The position numbers and the translations under genes were made by a program. DNA of 62,096 bases, taken from assembly GCF_900116445.1 (NCBI RefSeq), contig NZ_FPBH01000046.1, positions 1 through 62,096 on the forward strand, written 5' to 3'. Under the pieces are notes generated by a model that worked only from the letters and a program-made list of their open reading frames with translations, was not told where the DNA came from and did not search any database. Origin of the DNA: Paraburkholderia aspalathi (GTDB lineage Bacteria; Pseudomonadota; Gammaproteobacteria; Burkholderiales; Burkholderiaceae). Of the stretch, positions 17,701-26,371 are shown piece by piece (positions within the stretch are counted from its first letter, which is position 1; each line of letters starts with the position of its first letter).

Positions 17701-18492
17701 ATGAACGCTACGGCACCTGTTGCATTGTCGGTCAAGAACATCCATAAGTCGTTCGGCGACCATCACGTGCTCAAAGGCATTTCGCTCGACGCCCATCAAG
17801 GCGACGTGATTTCGATTCTCGGCGCGAGCGGCTCCGGCAAGAGCACGTTCCTGCGCTGCCTGAATCTGCTCGAAACGCCGGATGACGGCTCGGTGGCGCT
17901 CGGCGGTGAAGAGCTGAAAATGAAGCGCCGCGGCGACGGCAAGCTGCAACCGAGTGACCGCCGCCAGGTGGACCGGGTGCGCTCGCAACTCGGCATGGTG
18001 TTTCAGAACTTCAATCTCTGGTCGCATATGACCGTGCTGGAAAATCTGATCGAAGGTCCGATGCGCGTGCAAAAGCGCAGCCGCGCCGAATCGGTTGAAG
18101 AAGCGGAAGCGCTGCTGGCGAAGGTCGGTCTCGCGGAAAAACGCGGTCACTATCCGGCACATCTGTCCGGCGGTCAGCAGCAGCGCGTAGCGATCGCGCG
18201 TGCGTTGGCGATGCATCCCAAAGTGATGTTGTTCGACGAACCGACCTCGGCGCTCGACCCCGAACTGGTCGGCGAAGTGCTGCGCGTGATGCGCTCGCTC
18301 GCCGAAGAAGGCCGCACGATGCTGGTCGTCACGCACGAGATGGGTTTCGCGCGCCATGTGTCGAATCGCGTGATGTTCCTGCATCAAGGTCAGGTGGAAG
18401 CCGACGGAACGCCGGATGAAGTGTTCGTCGAATGCAAGTCGGACCGCTTCCGTCAATTCGTGTCGAGCCACCAGGATCGCACCACGAACTAA
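17701..18492 (+). CDS. Amino-acid ABC transporter ATPase (HisP type)
   Basis: A 263-residue ATPase: Walker A GASGSGKST near residue 41, Q-loop GMVFQNFNLWSHMTVLENL, signature LSGGQQQRVAIARAL, Walker B VMLFDEPTSALDPELVGEV and H-loop THEMGFARHVS. This is the standard HisP/GlnQ pattern. The ATG at 17701 is preceded by TGGAGA; the 48 codons open upstream overlap the permease and are not homologous. It energises the two preceding permeases. The lyase gene follows after 54 bp. Confidence 0.92.
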   Translation: MNATAPVALSVKNIHKSFGDHHVLKGISLDAHQGDVISILGASGSGKSTFLRCLNLLETPDDGSVALGGEELKMKRRGDGKLQPSDRRQVDRVRSQLGMVFQNFNLWSHMTVLENLIEGPMRVQKRSRAESVEEAEALLAKVGLAEKRGHYPAHLSGGQQQRVAIARALAMHPKVMLFDEPTSALDPELVGEVLRVMRSLAEEGRTMLVVTHEMGFARHVSNRVMFLHQGQVEADGTPDEVFVECKSDRFRQFVSSHQDRTTN

Positions 18493-18546
18493 TCGATCAG
18501 CTTTGACTGGTTACCACTTCGTTACTTCACCGCACAGAGCACTATC

Positions 18547-20196
18547 ATGGCCGTGATCCGTTCCGATCGTCCTCTCGACTGGGTTCAGGTGGCGGCGATC
18601 GCCGCCGGCGAACCGCTCGAGCTTTCCGCCGATGCCCGCTCGCGTATCCGTGCGGCACGCGTGCTTGTTGAACAGATCGTCGAGCGCGGGATTCGCGCGT
18701 ATGGCGTGAATACCGGCGTCGGCGCGTTGTGCGACGTGATCGTGTCGCCGTCCGAACAGCGCACGCTGTCGCGCAACATTCTGATGAGTCATGCAGTAGG
18801 CGTTGGCGCGCCGCTCGGTGTTGCCGAGACGCGCGCGATCATGGCCGCGGCCGTCAATAATTTTGCGCACGGGCATTCGGGGATTCGCCTCGAAGTCGCG
18901 GATCAACTGGTTGCGTTGCTCAATGCCGATTGCCTGCCGGAAGTGCCGGCGTTCGGTTCGGTGGGTTATCTGAGCCATATGGCGCATATCGCCCTCGTCT
19001 GTATCGGCGAGGGGCATGTGCGCTATCGCGGTGAGCGTCTCAAGGGGCGCGACGCGTTGCAACTGCTCGGCCTCGAACCGTTGGTGCTCGAAGCGAAGGA
19101 AGGTTTAAGCCTTATCAACGGCACGCCGTGTGTGACGGGTCTCGCCGCGTTGGCGCTGGCGCGCGCCGCGCGTCTACTTGACTGGACTGACGTGGTTGGC
19201 GCGATGAGCTTCGAGAATCTGCGTGGTCAACTCGCGGCCTTCGACGAAGACTCGCTGGCGCTGCGCATTTCGCCGGGATTGAACCTGGTCGGCGAACGCA
19301 TGCGTACCGCGCTCGCCGATAGCGGCATTCTTGCTGCGGTGGTCGGCCACCGCACGCAAGATCCACTGAGTATGCGGACCATTCCGCACGTTCATGGCGC
19401 CGCGCGCGACGTGCTCACCGGAACCGCCGACGTGGTCAACCGCGAACTCGCATCGATTACCGACAATCCGATCGTCGCCGGCACGCCGGAAAACCCACGC
19501 GTCTATTCGCAGGCGCACGCGGTGGGGGCGTCGATCGCACTGGCGATGGACAGCCTCGCCACCGCAATCGCGCAAGTTGCAGCGATGGCCGAGCGGCGCC
19601 TCGACCGTCTCGTCAATCCGCTCGTGAGCGGCTTGCCGGCGTTTCTCGCGGAGCCGGGCGGCACCTGTTCGGGCTTCATGATCGCGCAGTACACGGCGGC
19701 CTCGCTGGTCGCGCAGAACCGGCGCCTTGCGATGCCCGCGAGTCTGGACGGTGGCATTACATCCGGCCTGCAGGAGGACCACCTGTGCCATGCCACGCCC
19801 GCTGCGCTGAAAGCGTTGGAGATCGTCGACAACGCCGGGCGCATCGTCGCCATCGAATTGCTGGCGGCGGCGCAAGCCTACGATCTGCAAAGCATCGACG
19901 CACCGCGCGCACCGCACACGGACGCACTCTGGCAACGCATCCGTCGCGCCGTGCCGACGTACCGCGACGATCGGCCGCTTGCTGACGACATGAGCATCGC
20001 GTTTCGCATCATCGCCGATGAAACGCCGCCGCCGCTGCCAAACCCGGGTACTATTCGGCCCGGGCCGGAAGCTTCAGTCAACGGCAACGGCGCAGCGCTT
20101 GCCGCATTGGCGAACGTGACGAGCGTGGGCGCCACAGGCAAGCTTGGCGCCGACGCGGCGGCCAACGACGGCCGCGCCACTGCCCACGCAGGTTGA
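18547..20196 (+). CDS. HAL/PAL-family lyase homologue lacking the MIO-forming triad
   Basis: A 549-residue homologue of histidine ammonia-lyase (HutH). Many HutH active-site positions are kept (Pseudomonas putida numbering in brackets): Y52 (Y53), H82 (H83), N191 (N195), Q271 (Q277), R277 (R283) and E410 (E414) in QEDH. The segment that should read GSVGASGDLAPLAHM is GSVGYLSHMAHI at 137-148. The ASG triad that cyclises into the MIO electrophile is deleted, and the numbering shift grows by exactly three residues there. Y280 is replaced by L274 and F329 by A323. The last 60 residues are low-complexity. It cannot use standard MIO chemistry. MIO-free elimination is plausible for a substrate with a good leaving group, such as the trimethylammonium of ergothioneine or hercynine (ergothionase-like). 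A non-catalytic role remains possible. Confidence 0.85.
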   Translation: MAVIRSDRPLDWVQVAAIAAGEPLELSADARSRIRAARVLVEQIVERGIRAYGVNTGVGALCDVIVSPSEQRTLSRNILMSHAVGVGAPLGVAETRAIMAAAVNNFAHGHSGIRLEVADQLVALLNADCLPEVPAFGSVGYLSHMAHIALVCIGEGHVRYRGERLKGRDALQLLGLEPLVLEAKEGLSLINGTPCVTGLAALALARAARLLDWTDVVGAMSFENLRGQLAAFDEDSLALRISPGLNLVGERMRTALADSGILAAVVGHRTQDPLSMRTIPHVHGAARDVLTGTADVVNRELASITDNPIVAGTPENPRVYSQAHAVGASIALAMDSLATAIAQVAAMAERRLDRLVNPLVSGLPAFLAEPGGTCSGFMIAQYTAASLVAQNRRLAMPASLDGGITSGLQEDHLCHATPAALKALEIVDNAGRIVAIELLAAAQAYDLQSIDAPRAPHTDALWQRIRRAVPTYRDDRPLADDMSIAFRIIADETPPPLPNPGTIRPGPEASVNGNGAALAALANVTSVGATGKLGADAAANDGRATAHAG

Positions 20197-20345
20197 CGAC
20201 GCTCGTTGCTGCAATGGCGTGGCCGGCTCGAATGGATGAATCAGATAGATGGATTCGGATTGATGGAGACAGAGCCGGTGAGCGGGCTTACCCGCCGGTG
20301 AACCGGCCTAACGTGTACCACCCGCGTACCACCCACGAGGTCGAC

Positions 20346-21107
20346 GTGAACACTATTACAAACGCGCAAACCGCAGACACGCAGGACCGCCCGGGTCGCA
20401 CCGCTGAGACACCGGCCAAGGCGATGCCCGCCTATGAGCAGATCAAGCGCTATGTGATCAGGCGCATCAGCGAGGGCGACTGGAAGCCAGGCGGCCTGAT
20501 CCCATCAGAAACGGAATTGGTTAAAGAGTTCGGCGTCGCGCGCATGACGGTATCGCGCGCGCTGCGTGAGCTCACCACCGAACGCGTGCTGACGCGTGTG
20601 CAAGGCTCCGGCACGTTCGTCGCGCCACAGCGCTACGAATCCACGGTGTTGGAAATCCGCAATATCGCCGACGAAATCGCCGCGCGTGGCCATCGCCATT
20701 CCGCGCGTGTGCTGACGCTCGAACCCAGCGACGATCCACACGCGCTCGAAGCGCTCGGTCTCGCCAGCGGCCCGGCGTTTCACTCGTGCATTGTGCACAG
20801 CGAAGAGGGCGAGCCGATCCAGTACGAAGATCGCTACGTCAATCCGAAGGTGTTCCCCGAGTACCTGGAGCAGGACTTCACGGTCGAGACGCCGAATCAC
20901 TACATGGTGCGGCTCGCGCCGATCCAGCGCGCGGAGTTTCGAATCTATGCGCAGAAGCCCGACGCGTATGTGCGGCGGCATCTGATGATGGATATCGGCG
21001 AGCCTTGCCTGCAGCTATGGCGCCGCACATGGGTTGGTGACGATGTGGCGACGTCGGTGCAACTGTGGCATCCGGCATCGCGCTTCCATCTGGCGGGCAA
21101 CGTTTGA
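20346..21107 (+). CDS. HutC-subfamily GntR transcriptional regulator
   Basis: A 253-residue regulator. A GntR winged helix lies at about residues 28-95 (YEQIKRYVIRRISEGDWKPG, ELVKEFGVARMTVSRALREL, VQGSGTFVA), followed by a UTRA effector domain ending VATSVQLWHPASRFHLAG. I choose GTG at 20346 because GAGG sits five bases upstream; an ATG at 20424 and longer in-frame starts are possible. It is the last gene of the importer/lyase string and is the natural candidate for binding the TGTCTAxACA sites upstream of 15220. In Hut systems the inducer is urocanate; here the lyase product may play that role. Confidence 0.85.
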   Translation: MNTITNAQTADTQDRPGRTAETPAKAMPAYEQIKRYVIRRISEGDWKPGGLIPSETELVKEFGVARMTVSRALRELTTERVLTRVQGSGTFVAPQRYESTVLEIRNIADEIAARGHRHSARVLTLEPSDDPHALEALGLASGPAFHSCIVHSEEGEPIQYEDRYVNPKVFPEYLEQDFTVETPNHYMVRLAPIQRAEFRIYAQKPDAYVRRHLMMDIGEPCLQLWRRTWVGDDVATSVQLWHPASRFHLAGNV

Positions 21108-21147
21108 GCGGCAGGACGTGGGCGCGGGCACGGCGGCGTGCGCGCCG

Positions 21148-21948
21148 CTAGCCCTGGCGTTGCGACAGATCCGGCGTGAATCGGCAACCCAGGCGATACC
21201 GCGACCCCGGATGTACGAAACGCGCGAACGTGACCGCAACGCCGCTCGTCCATGTGCGGCGCATCAACGTCAGACACGGCTCATCGGCACGAATTTCCAG
21301 CCACTCGGCTTCGGCGCGCGTCGGCAGACCCGCGTCGACGACATGCTCGACGTCGTGCGCCGGCACGGTCTCGAACAGATACTCGGACGGCCTTGCCGTG
21401 GAGAAATCCTGCTTCAGGAAGTCCGGCGCCGTGACCGGATTGACGTAACGGTCTTCGAGCTGCACCGGCAGGCCGTTCTCGCGATGCACGCAAATCACAT
21501 GAAACACGGATGCGCCGGGCGCAAGCCCTAAAGCGTTCGACACCGTCACCGGTGCCGTTTCGCGTTGCGAGAGGACGGTGTCGTAACTGTATTCGTGACC
21601 CCGCGAGCGGATCTCATCGCCGATATGGGCGATCATCAGCAACGTCGATTGCGGCTTCGTTTGCGCGACGAACGTACCGACGCCGGACACGCGGGTGACG
21701 AGGCCTTCATCGGCGAGTTCGCGCAGCGCGCGGTTCACTGTCATGCGCGACACGCCTAACGTCGCGACCAAGTCCAGCTCGGACGGCAGACGGTCGCCCG
21801 CTTGTCGCTCGCCCGATTCGATGATCTGGCGGATGTGATTCTTGACCTGTTCGTAGCGGGCAGCCGGTGCATCAGTTGCCACGCGCGCGGTTTTCATCGC
21901 CGCGGCGGGCGGGGTGTCGTGAGCTTTGCTGCGGACGGTAGAGGACAT
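21148..21948 (-). CDS. Second HutC-subfamily GntR transcriptional regulator
   Basis: A 266-residue regulator. A GntR helix-turn-helix lies at about residues 32-100 (YEQVKNHIRQIIESGERQAG, LVATLGVSRMTVNRALREL, VSGVGTFVA) with a UTRA domain ending GVAVTFARFVHPGSRYRLG. It is convergent with and clearly related to the preceding regulator. The start at 21948 has AAAGG upstream. It is the last gene of the minus-strand importer unit and the likely binder of the GCGGTATATAC sites at 25183 and 25279. Confidence 0.85.
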   Translation of the reverse strand: MSSTVRSKAHDTPPAAAMKTARVATDAPAARYEQVKNHIRQIIESGERQAGDRLPSELDLVATLGVSRMTVNRALRELADEGLVTRVSGVGTFVAQTKPQSTLLMIAHIGDEIRSRGHEYSYDTVLSQRETAPVTVSNALGLAPGASVFHVICVHRENGLPVQLEDRYVNPVTAPDFLKQDFSTARPSEYLFETVPAHDVEHVVDAGLPTRAEAEWLEIRADEPCLTLMRRTWTSGVAVTFARFVHPGSRYRLGCRFTPDLSQRQG

Positions 21949-22018
21949 CGGCGGCCTTTGCGCTACAGTCCGTTTGAACTGCACGAGTCAGCCGAATCGG
22001 GAGGGCATCGGCGCGAGT

Positions 22019-22888
22019 TCATACCGGCTCCGCATCATCCGGACCGCGCGCCCAGAAGGCGTTGCGGTCAAAGTAGTTTTGCAGGAACTGCCGCAAGCGC
22101 GGCTGCCCGGCATCGTGAAACACTTCGCGCGGTTTGCCTTGCACGGCGATGCGCCCCTGATCGATGAACATGACCTTATCGGCGACCTGCGCGGCAAAAC
22201 CCATTTCGTGCGTGACGACAGCCATCGTCATGCCGTCGCGCGCGAGCTGCTTCATCACTTGCAATACTTCGCCGACCAGCTCCGGATCGAGCGCCGAGGT
22301 CGGCTCGTCGAACAGCATGATGTGCGGCTCCATCGCCAGCGCGCGGGCAATGGCAACGCGCTGCTGCTGGCCGCCCGAGAGTTTCGACGGGTAGGCGTCC
22401 CCCTTATGCGCGAGGCCAACGGTTTCCAGCATCGCATTCGCACGGCGGCGCGCTTCGTCGCGTGACAGACTGCGCACGCGCAGCAAGGCTTCCATCACAT
22501 TGCCGAGCGCGGTCATATGCGGCCACAGATTGAATTGCTGAAACACCATGCCGACGTTGCGCCGCACGCGATTGATCTCGCTTTGCGACGCTCGCACGCG
22601 TTTTCCATTGCGCTCGCTGTAACCGAGCAGTTCGCCTTCGATGCGCACGTCGCCCTGATCGTAGGTTTCGAGCGCGGCGAGGCAGCGCAGCAGCGTGCTC
22701 TTGCCCGAGCCCGACGGGCCGATGATGCAGACCACTTCGGAGCGGGCGATCTCGAGATCGACGCCGCGCAGTACTTCGACTTCGCCGAAGCGCTTACGCA
22801 GGTCGCGCACTTCGATCAGCGGCGCGCCGGGCGGCGTATCGAAGGCAGCGGTGGAAGTGGAAGACGGCATGTCGGCGATAGCGTTCAT
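22019..22888 (-). CDS. Amino-acid ABC transporter ATPase (second system)
   Basis: A 289-residue ATPase: GPSGSGKSTLLRCL near residue 57, Q-loop GMVFQQFNLWPHMTALGNV, signature KLSGGQQQRVAIARAL, Walker B IMLFDEPTSALDPELVGEV and THEMGFAAQVADKV. It has an N-terminal extension of about 20 residues and a C-terminal tail (FLQNYFDRNAFWARGPDDAEPV) longer than usual. It is encoded 19 bp after the permease at 22908-23570 and 70 bp before the regulator gene, on one minus-strand unit. Confidence 0.92.
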   Translation of the reverse strand: MNAIADMPSSTSTAAFDTPPGAPLIEVRDLRKRFGEVEVLRGVDLEIARSEVVCIIGPSGSGKSTLLRCLAALETYDQGDVRIEGELLGYSERNGKRVRASQSEINRVRRNVGMVFQQFNLWPHMTALGNVMEALLRVRSLSRDEARRRANAMLETVGLAHKGDAYPSKLSGGQQQRVAIARALAMEPHIMLFDEPTSALDPELVGEVLQVMKQLARDGMTMAVVTHEMGFAAQVADKVMFIDQGRIAVQGKPREVFHDAGQPRLRQFLQNYFDRNAFWARGPDDAEPV

Positions 22889-22907
22889 AAGATGGTCCGG
22901 ATTCCGT

Positions 22908-23570
22908 TCATGCCATGAAGCGCGCGATGCGGGTTTCGGCCCACATGCCCGCGCGCGAGGTCAGTTCGACCAGCGCGAGATAGCACACGCACAGCACCAG
23001 CAGCGTTTCGACAAATGCGAAGGTGGCCGAGCCGATGCCGGTCAGCACGAACGTGAGCTCGGGGACGGTGACGATCGACAGCACCGCGGTTTCCTTGCTC
23101 AGCACGATAATCAGATTGGTCAGCGCAGGCACGATCAGCACCAGCATTTGCGGTACCTGAATGCGCAGGACGGCTTGCCAGCGGGTGAGTCCGAGACAGG
23201 ACGCCGCTTCGAGATGACCCGCCGGCACCGATTGGAAACCGGAGCGGAAGGCTTCGGCGAAATACGCGCTGCCGTATAGGCCCAAGCCGAGCACACCGGC
23301 TGTCATCGGTTCGAGCGTAAGGCCAAAGGACGGGCCGCCGTAGTACAGCAAAAACAGCTGCACCAGAAATGGCGTGCCGCGAAACAGTTCGATATAGAAG
23401 CGCAATACGCCGCGCACCCAGCGTCCGCAAAATAGCTGCAGCACGGCGATGAGAAAGCCGATCAGAATGCCGATCGCGACGCCCGCGGCCCAGGTGCCGA
23501 GCGTGGTCGCAAGACCGGCGGCAATCGGCTGCAGGTTGTGCGTGATGACGGTGGGGTCGAGCTTTTGCAT
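22908..23570 (-). CDS. Amino-acid ABC transporter permease (second system)
   Basis: A 220-residue permease with ELFRGTPFLVQLFLLYYGGPSFG and the EAA loop AGHLEAASCLGLTRWQAVLRIQVPQMLVLIVPALTNL. It pairs with the neighbouring permease 30 bp upstream. Family and size are those of HisM/GlnP-type subunits. Confidence 0.88.
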   Translation of the reverse strand: MQKLDPTVITHNLQPIAAGLATTLGTWAAGVAIGILIGFLIAVLQLFCGRWVRGVLRFYIELFRGTPFLVQLFLLYYGGPSFGLTLEPMTAGVLGLGLYGSAYFAEAFRSGFQSVPAGHLEAASCLGLTRWQAVLRIQVPQMLVLIVPALTNLIIVLSKETAVLSIVTVPELTFVLTGIGSATFAFVETLLVLCVCYLALVELTSRAGMWAETRIARFMA

Positions 23571-23600
23571 GGCCTATTTCAGTCTCGAGCTCAAGGTGGG

Positions 23601-24251
23601 TCAGGCGTGCTGCAAACGGTATTCGGCGGCATGCGCGACGAGCGCCAGCGTGCCGCAGATCACGAAATAAATCAGCCCGGCCGCGACGTAGGCTTCGAGC
23701 GGCCGATAGGTGCTGGCCGCGATGTTCTGCGCAGTGCGGGTCAACTCGGCCACGCCCACCACCGAAATCAGCGACGAAGCCTTGATCAGCAGCACCATTT
23801 CGTTGACGAGCGAAGGCAGCGTCAAGCGAAACGCCTGCGGCACCAGAATGCGCCGCAGCATATCGAACGGTGACAGTCCGAGCATGCGTGCGGCTTCGAG
23901 ATGACCCGGCGGAATGCTGAGAAACCCACCGCGCAGAATCTCGGCGATATAGGAAGCGGAACACAGCGACACGGCGCTGATCGCCGCGACGATGGGCGAT
24001 ACATTGATCCCGGCGAACGGCAGCAGGTAATACACCAGCAGCAGTTGCACCAGCATCGGCACCCCGCGAAAAAAGAACACATAGGCGCCGCCGAACATGC
24101 GCGCCCAGCGCTTCGGGGAGAGACGTGCAGCACACACGCCGATCGCGACGAAGAAGCCGATCAGGAGACCCGTCAGCGAAATGCCGATGGTAGCGAGCGC
24201 CGCATGCAGCAGCAGCGGCAGGCCCTGAAGGAAGACGGTCGTGCTGAACAT
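23601..24251 (-). CDS. Amino-acid ABC transporter permease (second system)
   Basis: A 216-residue permease with FFFRGVPMLVQLLLVYYLLPFAG and the EAA loop PGHLEAARMLGLSPFDMLRRILVPQAFRLTLPSLVNEM. It lies 27 bp after the binding-protein gene and forms the importer core together with the 22908-23570 product. A 416-codon frame that overlaps both permeases is a shadow. Confidence 0.88.
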   Translation of the reverse strand: MFSTTVFLQGLPLLLHAALATIGISLTGLLIGFFVAIGVCAARLSPKRWARMFGGAYVFFFRGVPMLVQLLLVYYLLPFAGINVSPIVAAISAVSLCSASYIAEILRGGFLSIPPGHLEAARMLGLSPFDMLRRILVPQAFRLTLPSLVNEMVLLIKASSLISVVGVAELTRTAQNIAASTYRPLEAYVAAGLIYFVICGTLALVAHAAEYRLQHA

Positions 24252-24278
24252 AAGAGCCGCACTCGCTAGATCAGTGCA

Positions 24279-25106
24279 TTAATAGTTCGGCGCCGGCATT
24301 GTTGTCGGCGCATCCATTGCGACCCCGAACCACTTTTTCTGCAAGGTCGCGAGGCGCCCGTCGTTGTGCATTTTCACGAGCGCGGCGTTGAAGGCATCGG
24401 CGAGCGGCTTGCTGTCCGCGTCTTTACGCAGGCAGTAAGCAAAGTACACCTTTGCGCCGAACGGCGGCTGCACTACGGCGAAGGTTTCAGGACGTTGTTT
24501 GGCGACGTACGCGATGTTGGTCATCGAGTTCGCGACCGCTGCGATGCGGCCGGCGGCGAGATCGGCGTAGGCTTGATTGTTGTCGACGTATTCGCGGATT
24601 TCAGGCGGCTTCGGCAAAGTGGCGACGTAAGCCTTCAACTGATCGAGCTGGGCCGAGCCCTTGCCCGCGCCGACCGTCTTGCCGGCGATATCCGACGATT
24701 GCTTGACGGCGGAGTCGTTGGCGCGCTTGAGCAGCGCGTCGGTGGCGTCCGCGATCGGCAGCGTGTACGTGTAGCGTTCCATGCGCGCCTTGGTGACCGT
24801 CAGCGGGCCGCCCACCATATCGAACTTGCCGGCTTCGAGACCCGGCAGCACGCTCGGCCACGGCAGGTCGATGAAGCGAACCTTCACGCCCATTTCCTTG
24901 CCGACCTCGGCGAACAGGTCCTTGTTGAAGCCCGCTTGCTGGCCGTTCTCAAGGAAGTCGAACGGCGCGAACTGCATCTCGGTGCCCACCACCAGTTCGC
25001 CTGCTTTCTTCACTTTGGCGAGTTGGTCTTCCGCGTGAGCGGTGACGCTTGCCGCGCACAACGCCAGCATAACCAAACGACACTTCCAGCCTGCAAGGAT
25101 GCTCAT
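24279..25106 (-). CDS. Periplasmic amino-acid-type binding protein (second system)
   Basis: A 275-residue family-3 binding protein. The signal peptide ends SVTAHA before EDQLAKVKKAGELVVGTEMQFAPFDF. Ligand-site segments include GFNKDLFAEVGKEMGVKVRFIDLPW, PGLEAGKFDMVGGPLTVTKARMERY and YVDNNQAYADLAAGRIAAVANS. Typical family members bind polar or aromatic amino acids. It is the first gene of the minus-strand unit and is divergent from the 2-oxoglutarate oxygenase gene across a 275-bp region with two inverted operators. Confidence 0.88.
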   Translation of the reverse strand: MSILAGWKCRLVMLALCAASVTAHAEDQLAKVKKAGELVVGTEMQFAPFDFLENGQQAGFNKDLFAEVGKEMGVKVRFIDLPWPSVLPGLEAGKFDMVGGPLTVTKARMERYTYTLPIADATDALLKRANDSAVKQSSDIAGKTVGAGKGSAQLDQLKAYVATLPKPPEIREYVDNNQAYADLAAGRIAAVANSMTNIAYVAKQRPETFAVVQPPFGAKVYFAYCLRKDADSKPLADAFNAALVKMHNDGRLATLQKKWFGVAMDAPTTMPAPNY

Positions 25107-25182
25107 GGGATTCTCCGGTTGGCAAAGCGGTGTCGCGCGAAAGCGGTTCGTCAGTAGGGACCGGCGCGAGTCATGCGTTGCA

Positions 25183-25289
25183 GTATATACCGCAGTTTTC
25201 GCGCGAAATAAATAAACTCGCGAGTAGAGAAAAGCCCTTACGTGAAGGCGTGCAAAGCAACTTGCGGGTCCGCTTTTGGCGGTATATAC
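25183..25289. promoter_or_regulatory. Inverted pair of GCGGTATATAC operators in a divergent promoter
   Basis: GCGGTATATAC occurs at 25279-25289 on the plus strand and as its exact reverse complement at 25183-25193, 96 bp apart. Each contains the palindrome GTATATAC, the core of HutC-type operators (TGTATATACA). One copy faces the binding-protein/importer unit and the other the oxygenase/dehydrogenase unit. The 25107-25381 gap has no gene. Confidence 0.65.
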
Positions 25290-25381
25290 AACTGGAATGC
25301 GCGAGGCACGCGAACCTGTCGCGAACGATTCATCAGCCTCTTTCGTCAGTTGAATTGACTAGCCCACCAGGGAGCAATGCA

Positions 25382-26371
25382 ATGCCCGTGACCCGCATTC
25401 CGATCATCGACCTTGCCGGCGTGCGTGCCGGCGACCCGCAGGCTTTGACGCGAGTAGCGCACGAAATCCGCGAAGCGTGCACGACGATCGGCTTCTTCTA
25501 CATCATCAATCACGGCGTGCCGCAAGCGACAATCGATGCGGCCGAACAGGCGGCCCGTACGTTCTTTGCGTTTCCGGTGGAGACGAAGCGGCGCGCGGCG
25601 GTCAATCAACGGCATCGCGGTTTCAACGCTCTCGGCGACGCCACCATGTATCAGGCCAAGCGCCCCGACTACAAGGAATTCTTCAGCATCGGCCTGGAGT
25701 TGCCTGAGGACGATCCCGATGTGAAGGCGGGACAGGCGCTGCGAGGGCCGAACAACTGGCCGGATTTCATGCCGGAGCTGCGGCCTGCGCTCTACGGTTA
25801 TTACGAAGCGGTCGCCGCATGCGGCGCCGACCTGTTGCGTGCCGTCGCTGTGAGTCTCGGCGTCGACGAACATTTCTTCGCGCCGCGCTATACGAAGCGG
25901 ATGCAGCGCACGCAGATGGTCTACTACCCGCCGCAGCCGCCCCAATCGGACGCGGATCAGTTCGGCGTCGCACCGCATACCGACTACGGCTGCATTACCC
26001 TGCTGTGGCAGGATCGGGTGGGGGGCTTGCAGGTGCGCGAGATCGCCAACGATACGTGGGTCGATGCACCGCCGATCGAGGGCAGCTTCGTGGTGAACGT
26101 CGGCGATCTACTGGCGCGTTGGACCAATGATCGTTTCCGCTCCACCTTGCACCGCGTGATCAATGCGTCGGGGCGCGAGCGCTATTCGATCGCGACGTTC
26201 TATGATCCCACGTACGGTGCAACGGTCGATCCGCGCGAACTCGGTACGAGCGATGCCGAACTCAAGTACCAACCGGTCGCAGCGGGTGACTACATCCTCG
26301 GGCGGATCAACGATTCGATGGGTTATCGCAAGAAAGCGGCAACTGAAGGCACGCAAGGAACCCCTGCATGA
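25382..26371 (+). CDS. 2-oxoglutarate/Fe(II)-dependent oxygenase, isopenicillin N synthase family
   Basis: A 329-residue cytoplasmic oxygenase with a DIOX_N segment (RIPIIDLAGVRAGD, IGFFYIINHGVPQ) and a double-stranded beta-helix core. The iron ligands H199 and D201 (APHTDYG) and H257 (TLHRVI) are present, as is the co-substrate clamp R267-Y-S269. All residues for catalysis are therefore intact. The start ATG at 25382 leads directly into the N-terminal domain; the 84 upstream codons cover the operator region. Its stop overlaps the next start (ATGA), so it is coupled to the FAD dehydrogenase. The substrate is unknown; it is presumably a derivative of what the divergent importer brings in. Confidence 0.88.
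   Translation: MPVTRIPIIDLAGVRAGDPQALTRVAHEIREACTTIGFFYIINHGVPQATIDAAEQAARTFFAFPVETKRRAAVNQRHRGFNALGDATMYQAKRPDYKEFFSIGLELPEDDPDVKAGQALRGPNNWPDFMPELRPALYGYYEAVAACGADLLRAVAVSLGVDEHFFAPRYTKRMQRTQMVYYPPQPPQSDADQFGVAPHTDYGCITLLWQDRVGGLQVREIANDTWVDAPPIEGSFVVNVGDLLARWTNDRFRSTLHRVINASGRERYSIATFYDPTYGATVDPRELGTSDAELKYQPVAAGDYILGRINDSMGYRKKAATEGTQGTPA

Noticed and set aside
18949..18990. Frameshift or sequencing error as the cause of the missing ASG triad
   Set aside because: The deletion is exactly nine bases relative to family spacing and the frame is undisturbed on both sides. Other active-site positions (Y280, F329) are changed too, so a coherent variant enzyme is more likely.
22885..24135. A 416-codon frame spanning the two permeases of the second importer
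   Set aside because: It runs out of phase through two well-supported permease genes and has an Arg/Ala-rich translation.
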